Below are positions 33,667 through 42,718 of a DNA stretch of 64,000 bases, in pieces. Source of the stretch: Actinobacteria bacterium IMCC26256. Lineage in GTDB: Bacteria > Actinomycetota > Acidimicrobiia > IMCC26256. A program made the position numbers and the translations under genes. How positions within the stretch are numbered: position 1 is the stretch's first letter; every line of letters starts with the position of its first letter. The stretch is taken from NCBI GenBank assembly GCA_001023575.1, contig CP011489.1, positions 2,169,001-2,233,000 on the forward strand. Reading direction: 5' to 3'. Under the pieces are notes generated by a model. The model had not been told where the DNA came from. It saw only the letters and a list, made by a program, of their open reading frames with translations, and did not search any database.

Positions 33667-34959
33667 ATGAGTGAGCTACTTGCACGAATAAATGATCGAA
33701 GCGCCCACCTCGTTGTAGTCGGGCAGGGATACGTCGGACTACCGGTTGCGATGCGCGCCTGCGAGGCGGGTTTCCGAGTTACGGGTTACGAACTCGACCC
33801 ACGCAGACTCGATGCGCTTCGAAGTGGTCAGTCCTATGTTGAAGACGTTCCCAATGCGCGCCTTGCAGATGCAATTGCCGCTGGCTACACCGCTACCGAC
33901 TCCGTAGGCGATCTCGCTGGTTTTGATATTGCGGTGATCTCGGTACCCACCCCACTGCGCGAAGGCGCACCCGATCTCTCATTTGTTGAGGGCGCTGCTG
34001 AGCAACTTCGTCGCGTACTCAAAGCAGGTGCACTAGTTGTATTGGAGAGCACTACATACCCAGGCACCACCGAGGAGTTAGTGGGTCCACTACTCGAGGC
34101 ATCTGGTCTAAAAGCAGGTCGCGACTTTCACCTCGGATACTCACCGGAGCGCATCGATCCTGGTAATACCCAATACACATTTGAGAACACTCCGAAGGTT
34201 GTTTCAGGAATAGACGCTGAGTCGCTTGAGTGTGTAGGCGCTTTTTACTCAACCCTCGTAGAGCGAGTTGTTCCAGTCGGTTCATGTGCAGAGGCCGAGC
34301 TCGTCAAATTACTGGAGAACACTTTTAGGCACGTCAACATCGCATTGGTAAATGAACTCGCAATGTTTGCAGAGGATCTCGGTGTAGATATTTGGAGTGC
34401 GATCGATGCGGCCTCCACAAAGCCGTTTGGGTACATGCGCTTTACCCCGGGGCCAGGTGTAGGTGGGCACTGCCTGCCGGTGGACCCCTCCTACCTCTCG
34501 TGGAGAGTGCGCAGGCAATCGGGGCATGCATTCCGCTTTGTTGAACTCGCTAACGATGTCAACGAGCACATGCCCGACTACGTAGTGAGCCGCATTGTCT
34601 CGATGCTGAACAAGAGCGAGCGCTCTGTCAAAGGAAGCAAGATTTTGCTTCTCGGTATGGCCTATAAAGCCGGTACGTCAGATTGGCGTGAATCGCCATC
34701 GGTAAAGGTTGCAGAGCGACTCGCAGCCCTCGGAGCCGATTTAAGTGCTTGCGACTCGCACATCCCGGCCGTATTCGCTCCCGGGTTTGACTTGAGACTC
34801 GAGGAGTTTGGCCCAGAGGCTCTTGCAGCAGCGGATTTAGTAGTGCTGCTTGTGGACCATCTCGAGTTCGATCCCGATGTGATCTGCGAGCACTCAACTC
34901 TGATTTTTGATGCAAAGGCAATACTGCGCGGGCGTGACTTCAGGGGCGAGATCCTCTAG
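33667..34959 (+). CDS. Nucleotide-sugar dehydrogenase (UDP-glucose / UDP-GlcNAc 6-dehydrogenase family)
   Basis: This NAD-dependent enzyme oxidises C6 of a UDP-sugar to a uronic acid in two steps. The 430 residues show the Rossmann motif VVGQGYVGLPVAMRACEAGF, VISVPTPLREGAPDLS, LESTTYPGTTEEL, GYSPERIDPGN, KLLENTFRHVNIALVNELAM, and PGPGVGGHCLPVDPSYLSW with the catalytic Cys. Then comes the C-terminal domain (LLLGMAYKAGTSDWRESPS). The YSPERIDPGN version is closer to the WbpA/UDP-GlcNAc or UDP-ManNAc branch than to UDP-glucose dehydrogenase. This is a judgement from motif wording. It opens the polysaccharide region and probably supplies a uronic acid precursor. Confidence 0.93.
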   Translation: MSELLARINDRSAHLVVVGQGYVGLPVAMRACEAGFRVTGYELDPRRLDALRSGQSYVEDVPNARLADAIAAGYTATDSVGDLAGFDIAVISVPTPLREGAPDLSFVEGAAEQLRRVLKAGALVVLESTTYPGTTEELVGPLLEASGLKAGRDFHLGYSPERIDPGNTQYTFENTPKVVSGIDAESLECVGAFYSTLVERVVPVGSCAEAELVKLLENTFRHVNIALVNELAMFAEDLGVDIWSAIDAASTKPFGYMRFTPGPGVGGHCLPVDPSYLSWRVRRQSGHAFRFVELANDVNEHMPDYVVSRIVSMLNKSERSVKGSKILLLGMAYKAGTSDWRESPSVKVAERLAALGADLSACDSHIPAVFAPGFDLRLEEFGPEALAAADLVVLLVDHLEFDPDVICEHSTLIFDAKAILRGRDFRGEIL

Positions 34960-35013
34960 AGCTGTCTGTGTTTAGAGGGCTGGGCTTTAGGGGCTGTGGC
35001 TAGAGGGCTTTGT

Positions 35014-35040
35014 TTTACTGTCCCACCCCTGTTTTATACT
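35014..35040 (+). promoter_or_regulatory. Promoter of the HNH gene
   Basis: TATACT (35035-35040) is a near-perfect -10 element. TTTACT (35014-35019) is a possible -35 with a short 15 base spacer. The expected transcription start is at about 35047-35048, which is the ATG itself, so the mRNA would be leaderless. No Shine-Dalgarno precedes the ATG. Confidence 0.7.
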
Positions 35041-35055
35041 CGAACATATGTTCGA
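35040..35055 (+). promoter_or_regulatory. LexA-binding site (SOS box)
   Basis: TCGAACATATGTTCGA is a perfect 16 bp palindrome that matches the mycobacterial/actinobacterial SOS box TCGAAC-N4-GTTCGA. It starts on the last base of the -10 element and covers the ATG start codon (35048). LexA bound here would block transcription initiation directly. Confidence 0.9.
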
Positions 35056-36304
35056 TAAACTTAAAGACATAGTCACCCACCTCCGAGAAATCGCATCAGA
35101 TATTGATGTCGAGACGATGGACGGGAAATCAGCCGCCGAACTAGTCCGGATCTCAGAGGACGCACGTCGGGTGATTGATGGCCTGCGCACCTCGGCGATC
35201 GGGCGAGTCGGCACAACAGAGGCATGGCGAGTTGGAGGCTCAAAAAACTCGGCAGAGTGGGTGGCACTCCATACAGGTACCCCGATCTATGAAGCCCAAG
35301 CCGTTGTGATACTCGCCGACCAACTTCGCCACCTCCCCCAGACCTTTGAGGCCATGAACTCTGGGAAGATCTCTACTGCTCAGGCAGTTGAAGTAGCCCG
35401 AGGTGCTACCGCAGAGCCATATTCCGAGGAGCGCCTCTTAAACCTCGCTAAATCTGCGACAGTACGAACCCTGCGCGATGAAGCATCACGCGTCATAGCG
35501 GCCGCCACAGACGAGGTAGAGCGCCACAAACGCATACATAAAAACCGTTCTCTAAAATCGTGGATCGACCCCGACGGAGCCTTCAATTTGAAGGCGTGCA
35601 TGACGGTCGCTAACGGTGCGCTTGTTCTGGCGGCCTTAACGCCATTCCAGGATGAGATCTTTAAAGCTGCGCGTAAGAGTGGCGAGCATGCGACACCTGA
35701 GGCTTACGCAGCAGATGCGCTAATGGCACTCTGCGCTGCGAAAACCGCAGGCGCTCAGGGATCGATTGCGACAAAACCAACACGCTCAAGTGCGGTGATG
35801 AATATTCGCATCGACATCGATGCGCTTAAGCGTGGACATACCGTGGACGGCGAGATCTGTGAGATCGCTGGCGTGGGGCCTATACCAGTTGCTACTGCAA
35901 CCGAGTATTTGGGCGAGGCATTCTTAAAACTTCTTGTAATTGATGGAGTAGATATCAAGACGGTTGCGCATATGGGGCGCGCAATCCCTGCACCATTGCG
36001 GACCGCTATTGAGGAACGCGATCGTGTCTGCCAGGTACCAACATGCGATGTAACTCTTGGTCTAGAGATAGACCACATCAAACCCTTCGCTGAGGGCGGC
36101 CCTGCAAGCCTTGAGAACCTCGTGAGGCTCTGTAAGCGACATCATCTACAAAAAACGCATGATGGGTTCAGACTCATAGCGCGTGGTTGTGAAGGCTCCG
36201 GTGATGAGTCACAACTCCGATCAGAGCCGCGTTGGGTTTGGAGAGCACCGGGTTCCGCAGACCAAGAAGCGTCTCGGGATCTTGACCTAAGCGATGCCGG
36301 CTAA
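35048..36304 (+). CDS. DUF222/13E12-type HNH endonuclease-like protein
   Basis: The 418-residue protein has the helical N-terminal DUF222 domain of the actinobacterial 13E12 repeat family (about residues 20-310). A C-terminal HNH nuclease domain follows, with CQVPTCDVTLGLEIDHIKPF near residue 330 and ENLVRLCKRHHLQKTHDGF about 25 residues later. The two CxxC-like pairs suggest a zinc-bound fold, and the D-H and final H-H residues are the metal and catalytic ligands. In Mycobacterium tuberculosis several 13E12 genes are known members of the LexA regulon, and a perfect SOS box here supports the same control. The cellular role is unknown. Such genes are often repeated in a genome, so it may be mobile. 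Confidence 0.9.
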   Translation: MFDKLKDIVTHLREIASDIDVETMDGKSAAELVRISEDARRVIDGLRTSAIGRVGTTEAWRVGGSKNSAEWVALHTGTPIYEAQAVVILADQLRHLPQTFEAMNSGKISTAQAVEVARGATAEPYSEERLLNLAKSATVRTLRDEASRVIAAATDEVERHKRIHKNRSLKSWIDPDGAFNLKACMTVANGALVLAALTPFQDEIFKAARKSGEHATPEAYAADALMALCAAKTAGAQGSIATKPTRSSAVMNIRIDIDALKRGHTVDGEICEIAGVGPIPVATATEYLGEAFLKLLVIDGVDIKTVAHMGRAIPAPLRTAIEERDRVCQVPTCDVTLGLEIDHIKPFAEGGPASLENLVRLCKRHHLQKTHDGFRLIARGCEGSGDESQLRSEPRWVWRAPGSADQEASRDLDLSDAG

Positions 36305-36352
36305 GAGTCACGGCCTCGCCGAGGGAAGAAAGGCAAGCGTGCAGAGAAGTAC

Positions 36353-37141
36353 TCAGAGCCCTACAAGGCCTACGTATTTTCCGCCGCGTTCGAATACTCG
36401 ATACGCGCCGCCGCGCTTTAAAACCCAGTCGCGAAACCATGTGTTGTCGTCAATGTCGTCACAGACAATCACGCACTTTGGCGTTAGGTGAGCAGCGACG
36501 GCGTCCATGGCAAATGTTCTTCCGTCGTATGACTTATCCGAGTCGTAGTGGAAGAGGCTGATCGCTCCACACTGCGGGAGAATCTCGGCAAGGTTGGAGC
36601 GGTCGCCCTTGAGATAGAGGTTCCACCCGTCTCGTAGTGCTTCGGGTACTACGCACCCAACATAACGCTCAGGGTTCTCAAGCCGAAAGTATGGGAAGTC
36701 GCTAGACCACAGTGAGCCTGAGCCGTTTGTTGATAGGGCTGAGAGGACGGCCGCCGAGGACCACCCCGCAGCGACACCCGTCTCAAGAACTGTCTCTGGG
36801 CTCGTAAAGCGAGTTAGGAAATAGAGAAGGCGATGATGACCGCCACCCCCAAGGGGCACCCCAATTGTGGAGAGAATCGACTGCGCCTGGGGCTCAAACT
36901 GATCTGCCCAGTGGTTGGCCTCAGCCCAGAGCTCGGGGTCAAGCGACTCGCCGAAACTCTCGACCGACTCAGCATGCTCGGATGCCCATGCCAGAGCCTC
37001 GTCCTTATTCGGCGGGCGCAGGCGGGCTTTTATCTTGCGCAGCATCACGGGGAGGTAGGAGGGGCGCAGCGCATTGCGTGCGAGGTTCACAAACGTTGAT
37101 CGACGGGCCACGGCGGCGAGGCTACCCGGGCCGCGGGCCAT
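36353..37141 (-). CDS. Class I SAM-dependent methyltransferase
   Basis: The protein has a Rossmann SAM-binding motif, VLETGVAAGWSSAAVLSAL, in the middle, then SLWSSDFP as the acidic ribose-binding strand and LFHYDSDKSYDGRTFAM plus VIVCDDIDDNTWF further on. These resemble the Methyltransf_24 group used on sugars and small molecules. The ATG at 37141 gives MARGPGSLAAVARRS. An in-frame ATG at 37237 would add 32 residues encoded by a GATTCG-rich repeat and is less likely. It probably modifies a glycan sugar in the adjacent polysaccharide region. Confidence 0.8.
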   Translation of the reverse strand: MARGPGSLAAVARRSTFVNLARNALRPSYLPVMLRKIKARLRPPNKDEALAWASEHAESVESFGESLDPELWAEANHWADQFEPQAQSILSTIGVPLGGGGHHRLLYFLTRFTSPETVLETGVAAGWSSAAVLSALSTNGSGSLWSSDFPYFRLENPERYVGCVVPEALRDGWNLYLKGDRSNLAEILPQCGAISLFHYDSDKSYDGRTFAMDAVAAHLTPKCVIVCDDIDDNTWFRDWVLKRGGAYRVFERGGKYVGLVGL

Positions 37142-37151
37142 AACGGAGCAA

Positions 37152-37205
37152 GATTCGACGATTCGACGAATCGGGACAGCGAATCGCCCGCCGAATCGGC
37201 GCCAC
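37152..37205. repeat. GATTCG-rich repeat cluster
   Basis: On the minus strand this stretch contains several GATTCG and GAATCG units, including GATTCGGCGGGCGATTCG. That 18-mer is identical to the one in nnr at 8720-8752 but on the opposite strand. It lies just upstream of the chosen methyltransferase start. Confidence 0.75.
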
Positions 37206-37331
37206 ACCACCGAGACCCCCAAGACCAGCGAATCCATATGAATCCATTCAGGCGACCCACGCCCAGATTCAGAGCTTTAGAATCTCCACCTTGCCAATAA
37301 TCGCTAGACCTCTACAGCCTGGGTTGGGGAT

Positions 37332-39116
37332 ATGAGCAGCCAATCAAGACTCCAGAAGCAGGGACCCAAATCAGGTTCGGGCTCGAGATTATTCGACGTT
37401 GGCGCCTTGGTCATTCTCATCACCCTTGGTGCAGTCGTTCCCTTATTGATTGCACAATCATCAGGGGCCCTTCGCATTCCGCGTTCGGATGACTGGTCCT
37501 ACTTGACGACCCTCTTTCGCTGGATCGACGGTAATGGCCTCAGTTTCAACCGCTGGGTCTCAATGACCCTTGTTGGCCAACTTCTTATAGCGGCCCCCGT
37601 TGCGCTCATTGCTCATCACTCGATAGCGGCAGTCCACATTGAGACAGCCTTGATTGGTGCAATTGGATTGGGGTCTCTCTACTTTCTGGGGATCAGGGTC
37701 ACAAAACATCGCTCTGCTGCTCTACTGGTCGCAGTCACCATGACTCTCAGCCCTATATGGATCGGGTTAGCCGCCACTTACATGACCGACATCCCAACCT
37801 TCACGCTACAGACGCTGATGTTATCCGCAGCAGCAAAAGGGATTCTCGGTACTAAAAAAAGAACGCATTGGCTTGTCGCCTCGGCAGCGCTCGGTGTGGC
37901 CGGTTGCTCAATCAGACAGTTTGCAATCGTGCCCCTCGTCGCTACTCTGATTGTCTTTGCTTTAGTAGCAAAGCGCGAAAAAAACCCCGTTTTGATGCGC
38001 GCCACAATGGCCGTTGGGTTGTTGTCAGTCATCTCTGTGACCGCGATAATCATATATTGGTCTCATATTCCCGATCCCTTGCAGGGAGCACCTATTCATC
38101 CCTCTGCTGGTTCTATCCGGGAGGCATCGGCTCGAGGGCTCGGCTATTTAAGACTCTGCGGCTTACTACTAATACCGGTCATTGCCTATGCGGGGCCGGT
38201 GCGAATTACTAAGCGCGCTTGGGAGGCAAGCAAGGCAATCACAATCGCTCTGAGCGTTGCTCTCACAATTGGGCTTGCAGGCTCTGCGGCCACACTTGGC
38301 GAGGACGCATTTGTCGGCAACTACATGCATCCTCGAGGAATTCTTGGGGATGACGTTCTTGAGACAGGGACGCGCCCCTACTTAATAGCCAAACCCGCGT
38401 GGCTGGTGATTGTCGCAATTGGATCCGTTGGTGCAATTCTGATTTGTTTGGTGGTGGTGCCTGCCCTCAAAGAGCTCTCGAACCGTTACCGCAATAGAAG
38501 GGATCCGAACTCAAAGAATGTCTTGGACATTGATCCAATCTCTGCACTATTCGGCATAACCCTTGCGGGGCTTTTTGCCGCATATATAAGCACCGATGCG
38601 CTCCAGATTAATAGGTTCCCAATATTTGATCGCTATGTGATCGCAGGGCTGCCTCTAGTGGCCCTCCTCATTCTGCGCTCTCCTTCTTTTGGGGAATCGG
38701 CACAGCCGCGCCGAAGTCCAGTGAGAGTCTCAGGGCTCATAGCCAGCATCCTCTTCCTCTCCTCGCTAGGAATGATCTGGGGAATTGACTCAGCTCGATA
38801 CGACGCGACTCGCTGGCTAGTTGCCCAGGATGCGGTGGCAAAAGGATTCAATCCATTAGACATTGATGGTGGCTTCGAATGGGTCTCGTGGCACCGACAA
38901 AAGGGGGGATTATTCGCAGACACAGAGTCTGAGCGAAAAATCAACCGCTCTAAGTATTTCGCACCTTTGTGCGTCTCACTCGCTAATGATCCTCAACTGC
39001 GAGATACTCAAATCGAGGATTTGATAGCGATGCGAACATACCGCTCGCCGTTGGGAGCGAATAGAAAAATCATCGCCCTGCGCAACAACCGGAAATGTGG
39101 TGGAACCGCTCCGTAG
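37332..39116 (+). CDS. GT-C-like polytopic membrane protein, paralogue 1
   Basis: The 594-residue protein has about ten to twelve membrane segments and a Pro/Arg-rich start. RSDDWSYLTTLFRWIDGNGL lies just after the first helix. The DD pair in an extracytoplasmic loop is typical of GT-C glycosyltransferases that use polyprenyl-phosphate sugars. ATYMTDIPTFTLQTLML is a second conserved block. The C-terminal domain includes DIDGGFEWVSWHR. It is a clear paralogue of the protein at 47340-49139 in the same region. The activity is not established, and the donor and acceptor are unknown. Confidence 0.82.
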   Translation: MSSQSRLQKQGPKSGSGSRLFDVGALVILITLGAVVPLLIAQSSGALRIPRSDDWSYLTTLFRWIDGNGLSFNRWVSMTLVGQLLIAAPVALIAHHSIAAVHIETALIGAIGLGSLYFLGIRVTKHRSAALLVAVTMTLSPIWIGLAATYMTDIPTFTLQTLMLSAAAKGILGTKKRTHWLVASAALGVAGCSIRQFAIVPLVATLIVFALVAKREKNPVLMRATMAVGLLSVISVTAIIIYWSHIPDPLQGAPIHPSAGSIREASARGLGYLRLCGLLLIPVIAYAGPVRITKRAWEASKAITIALSVALTIGLAGSAATLGEDAFVGNYMHPRGILGDDVLETGTRPYLIAKPAWLVIVAIGSVGAILICLVVVPALKELSNRYRNRRDPNSKNVLDIDPISALFGITLAGLFAAYISTDALQINRFPIFDRYVIAGLPLVALLILRSPSFGESAQPRRSPVRVSGLIASILFLSSLGMIWGIDSARYDATRWLVAQDAVAKGFNPLDIDGGFEWVSWHRQKGGLFADTESERKINRSKYFAPLCVSLANDPQLRDTQIEDLIAMRTYRSPLGANRKIIALRNNRKCGGTAP

Positions 39117-39142
39117 CTCTCGCTCCCTCCCAATTGCGGGCT

Positions 39143-40249
39143 CTATTCTCTGATGTCGTTGCCCTCAATAATCTCAACGCTCTCCAGCAGGGCGTCTAGT
39201 GCCTCTAACGCACTCTCCGCCAAAGGCCAACCCTCATTCGGCGGAGCAAATGCAAGCAATACGCTAAGCGGATGATGTGCTCCGCGTGCGGAGACTGCGT
39301 GAACTGGGTACCTACCCGGTGAGAGGATCGCGATGTCGGCTCCGAGTAGCGGGAATCCCTCAGCAAGGCTCAATAAGAAACTCGGCTCAAACGAGATACC
39401 CGGCGCTCCGACAAGAACTTCGTTAGTCGCCGGATCAAGCCAAATCGCAGGCGAGTCGGCGACCATAATTCCCATCTTTGCTAAGCGCCGTTCTCGACCG
39501 CTCAACCTCGTATTCGCCTCCAGGAGCATCACAGGCTCCCCCGGCTTCGTCCCTGCTTTAGCAACAACTAGTCCGGGAATCGCAACAACACCTGCGGCGG
39601 ATAGGTCTCCATGAAACGCTAGGTAAGAGGCGAGCGCATTAAGGACGCGCGATGCATCTCGCCCTGATACCACTACCTCTCCGCCTCTATAGAGAAGGTG
39701 CAGCGGCTTGATCCCGCGCGCATCGACGTCACTAGTCGCAAGAGTTAACGAGAAGGCCGGACGCGCATCGTGAGCAACTGTTGGTATGTCGCTATGGCGA
39801 ACTATGTAACTCGAGAATGCAGCCTCAACAGCAGTGCAGGCATCCTCAGTATCGAAGCCAACGACCACGAGGTGACATCCAAACTCCAACACAGTTCTAA
39901 AAGCACGCGGCTCGGCCTCCATGCAGCTCTCGCAGTCGAGGTCATACGCCGTTAGTAAACGGGAGCGTGTCTGACTAGCCCCTGCTCCGTCTTCGTCTGG
40001 GACAAGCAGCCCAGCAGACTCGAACTCGCCTATCGCCTTCTCTACATCAGATTTAAGGGTCCCGGGATCGGCTCCGAATACCTCTGCTAGATCCTCTGCA
40101 ATCTCAGTCGCGCTCGACTCCCCATCGCAGCACTGCCACACGAGAGCAGCGACAGGGTTGAGAAGATGCAGTTCGTCACCAAGCGCGAGCACGGCCTCGC
40201 CATCAAAATATTGAGAATGCACAAGAGGTGAGGATCGGGGATTACTCAA
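39143..40249 (-). CDS. PqqD-like domain fused to a degenerate HprK-like domain
   Basis: Residues 1-95 form a PqqD/RRE-like winged-helix domain (ALGDELHLLNPVAALVWQCC, SATEIAEDLAEVFG). The remaining 270 residues follow the pattern of the HprK-like protein encoded next door: LHLLYRGGEVVVSGRDASRV parallels LHLDALHVVSAPALSIVVSH, and ADSPAIWLDPATNEVL parallels TDEAVAISPNGLPDGL. Where the neighbour has the P-loop GPQGSGKST, this protein has EANTRLSGR, so ATP binding is likely lost. It resembles PqqD-family proteins described with HprK-related kinases in exopolysaccharide loci. It overlaps the kinase by four bases. Confidence 0.8.
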   Translation of the reverse strand: MSNPRSSPLVHSQYFDGEAVLALGDELHLLNPVAALVWQCCDGESSATEIAEDLAEVFGADPGTLKSDVEKAIGEFESAGLLVPDEDGAGASQTRSRLLTAYDLDCESCMEAEPRAFRTVLEFGCHLVVVGFDTEDACTAVEAAFSSYIVRHSDIPTVAHDARPAFSLTLATSDVDARGIKPLHLLYRGGEVVVSGRDASRVLNALASYLAFHGDLSAAGVVAIPGLVVAKAGTKPGEPVMLLEANTRLSGRERRLAKMGIMVADSPAIWLDPATNEVLVGAPGISFEPSFLLSLAEGFPLLGADIAILSPGRYPVHAVSARGAHHPLSVLLAFAPPNEGWPLAESALEALDALLESVEIIEGNDIRE

Positions 40250-41166
40250 GATGCCGTCCCCGAAGACTCGTGCGAGAGTAGGTCAAGTACGACCTGACAC
40301 GCTTCGTCCAGATCTCCACTAGTCAATGTAATGCAGCGCGCACTAGACGTAACTGCAGCGAGCGTATCCATGACGAGTGCCGTATCTCGAGCGAGATGAT
40401 AGGAGTGCTGCCCTACACTGTGCAACGCAGATGCAGGGCTCAGAACCTGTATTTTTGTAGGCGCATTGGGTATGTATGTAGGGAGCACAACTACCGATGG
40501 GCGGGCAGCCGCCACGATTGACTCTGCTCTCAGCGAAGACGCTGGAACTAGAACCAACTCTCCGAGCAGCGAGACCAACGCAGGATCAGAGATAGGCGAG
40601 ACTTCCGGAAGAATCTCACCGATGTGCGCACCAACGGAGATGTACTTAGCGTAAGGCTGCACCATTAAGCCATCGGGCAATCCATTTGGAGAGATCGCCA
40701 CCGCTTCATCTGTCAGATAGCCGAGGCCATATCGCGCCACAAGTGCAACAGCGAGCGTTGATTTTCCACTCCCTTGAGGGCCAACAATAATTGCTGCATC
40801 TTCTCCACTCGTTACTGCTGCAGAGTGGAGAAGCGCATGGCCAGGCGTGTTCTCCAAGGCTTGCCGGTTCGCCTCCCATAGGAGGTGAGATACGACGATT
40901 GATAACGCTGGAGCAGAGACAACGTGGAGAGCGTCAAGGTGCAGGTGCCACGCGACGATTCCGTTGATATCAGGTGGGCTCTGCGTAACGGTAAATACAT
41001 GCTCAGGCTCCATATCGCTCAGCAGCGGAGCCCATAAAAGCTCAACTAGCTCAGGTACTAAATCTGCATCTGAGCGAACACACGCAGAGAAACCAAGGAG
41101 ATTGAAGGTTCTCGAGGTGGCGGCGAAGTCTTGAGACCTAAGCCGCGTACGAACGCGCTCACCCAC
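40246..41166 (-). CDS. HprK-related kinase
   Basis: The 306-residue protein (GTG start at 41166) has the P-loop AAIIVGPQGSGKSTLAVAL near residue 129 and GYLTDEAVAIS shortly after, as in the C-terminal half of HPr kinase/phosphorylase and the HprK-related kinases of HPr-rel-A systems. No PTS genes are nearby, so the target is probably not HPr. An upstream in-frame ATG would overlap the preceding gene by almost 150 bp. The GTG overlaps that gene's stop by 8 bp with AGAGGG upstream, so it is the better start. It is placed between a PqqD fusion and a membrane protein. Confidence 0.85.
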   Translation of the reverse strand: MGERVRTRLRSQDFAATSRTFNLLGFSACVRSDADLVPELVELLWAPLLSDMEPEHVFTVTQSPPDINGIVAWHLHLDALHVVSAPALSIVVSHLLWEANRQALENTPGHALLHSAAVTSGEDAAIIVGPQGSGKSTLAVALVARYGLGYLTDEAVAISPNGLPDGLMVQPYAKYISVGAHIGEILPEVSPISDPALVSLLGELVLVPASSLRAESIVAAARPSVVVLPTYIPNAPTKIQVLSPASALHSVGQHSYHLARDTALVMDTLAAVTSSARCITLTSGDLDEACQVVLDLLSHESSGTAS

Positions 41167-42718
41167 GGCGAAAGCGCCCTCTTCGAGGCTGCGTGTCGTC
41201 TTGAAAACGCTCGTATGGGTTATCAATCGCATGCTGCTCTGCTTCGTGTGCAGCATATGGATTTGGAGCGCCTTGATTCTCGTACGGATTTTCTCGAGGA
41301 GCAACTAGCGAAGAAGGGTCGAGGGGTTTGAACTCCTTGCGCGGCGTTACCTTGCGCTCCGGCAAACAAAGCAGAACTAAGAAAAATGGCATTACCTGAA
41401 CTCGCTGCCTCGCGAGAATCCCGAAGTTTGAGAACGCTGAGAATGCATAGATGAATGCCAGTACGATTCCAAACGAGTAAGCGACATAAGGCGAATATCT
41501 CATCTGATTCCAGAGATTTCGTAGCCTCCTACGCGATTGCCATGTGAGCCACATCAGAAACACTCCCTCGCCTGCGCTCAATAATGATTGAACGTTTCCT
41601 ACCTCAAACGGGAACGGCCGGTAGAGGATCGTCACCGTGGCGAGCGGGAAATTCGCAGGGTTATTCGTGACGCTTACTGGAGTAAATACAGAGCCAGCCT
41701 CCTTTGAGGTTCGGCCCTCAGCATCTTGAAGAGTTTGATTAACCGTCTCCTGATTGAGGCCTGAGACACCAAAGAACTGAGAGGTCCGGCCAATCAGCAC
41801 GGTGCCTACGACAAAGAGGATGCCAAAAATTAAGACGCGCGCAAAGGGGGTGCGCGCTGAAGGGCTTCGTGACTTCCCTAGCCCCGCTGCGAGGACCATC
41901 CCAACGAAAGTAATGAGGGCAACATGCGGTCTAAGTAGCCCAGCGCTCACGAGGCCTAGGGCCGCAATTGGAAACCCCAACAACGCTCCTTTGCTCATAA
42001 CTCTTGCAACACCGTATGAGATTAGGCCGAGACTAAAGACTGCCCATGCGTCTTTACCGAGGGCCGATGGCCAATAGATCATCGACGGTAGGAACAGAAC
42101 CAAGAACGCATACCTTCGAGCATCCCCCTCTGGAACAGCGCGCATAAATGCTCGCCAGAGTAAGAGTGCGCCGATGAAGGCTGACCAACCAAAGAACATA
42201 AATGCTCCAGGTTTTGAAGCTCCAGTTACCGCGTAGAGGACTCCGGTGATGGTGCGTAGAAATCCTGTTCCACTAAAGGGACCAACATCGTAAGAGAAGT
42301 CGAGTGTTCGATAACTCGGCGCAAGGAATTTCCCCCAGATGTCGTACTCCGTTGCATCTGCGATACCTGAGTAAAAAACAGTCGTCATCAACATTCGCAG
42401 AAGCGACCCAACGAGTTTCATCGAGAAGCCTGCCATCACCAAGAGATATGTCTCGTTGCTTCGGTCGTAATAGGCGAGCCGTCGCGCTATTAGGTGAGTG
42501 ATGCCTAGCAATACGAGCATGTCAACCGCTGCTAGCGCCCACTCCATAGAGGCCGTAGCGACCGCCATGACCAATGCAACACCGATTGCGGTATATCCGC
42601 TGAACATCGCTACCCGCATCAGCCAGGGGCGCTTAAGCAGATCTGCGGACTCGACAGTTCCAAGCGATAGCGACTCTGGATCTTCTCCAGGGGAAGAGGA
42701 GGGTGGGAGGGTCGTCAT
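41159..42718 (-). CDS. Polytopic membrane protein of the polysaccharide region
   Basis: The ATG at 42718 gives 519 residues and overlaps the nucleotidyltransferase stop by four bases (ATGA). A longer frame to 42964 lies in that gene and is rejected. It has about ten membrane helices, with a conserved YDVGPFSGTGFLRTITGVLY extracytoplasmic loop, the PSMIYWPSALGKDAWAVF block, LLRPHVALITFVGM, and a Pro/Arg/Asn-rich cytoplasmic tail (ENPYENQGAPNPYAAHEAE). The WPSALGKDA element is seen in putative polysaccharide polymerases and related proteins, but I cannot call it a Wzy. It may act with the BY-kinase and the kinase/PqqD set. Confidence 0.72.
   Translation of the reverse strand: MTTLPPSSSPGEDPESLSLGTVESADLLKRPWLMRVAMFSGYTAIGVALVMAVATASMEWALAAVDMLVLLGITHLIARRLAYYDRSNETYLLVMAGFSMKLVGSLLRMLMTTVFYSGIADATEYDIWGKFLAPSYRTLDFSYDVGPFSGTGFLRTITGVLYAVTGASKPGAFMFFGWSAFIGALLLWRAFMRAVPEGDARRYAFLVLFLPSMIYWPSALGKDAWAVFSLGLISYGVARVMSKGALLGFPIAALGLVSAGLLRPHVALITFVGMVLAAGLGKSRSPSARTPFARVLIFGILFVVGTVLIGRTSQFFGVSGLNQETVNQTLQDAEGRTSKEAGSVFTPVSVTNNPANFPLATVTILYRPFPFEVGNVQSLLSAGEGVFLMWLTWQSRRRLRNLWNQMRYSPYVAYSFGIVLAFIYAFSAFSNFGILARQRVQVMPFFLVLLCLPERKVTPRKEFKPLDPSSLVAPRENPYENQGAPNPYAAHEAEQHAIDNPYERFQDDTQPRRGRFRRG

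Noticed and set aside
36390-36405. GTTCGAATACTCGA as a second LexA box
   Set aside because: The half-sites do not have the TCGAAC-N4-GTTCGA spacing, and it lies inside the methyltransferase gene.
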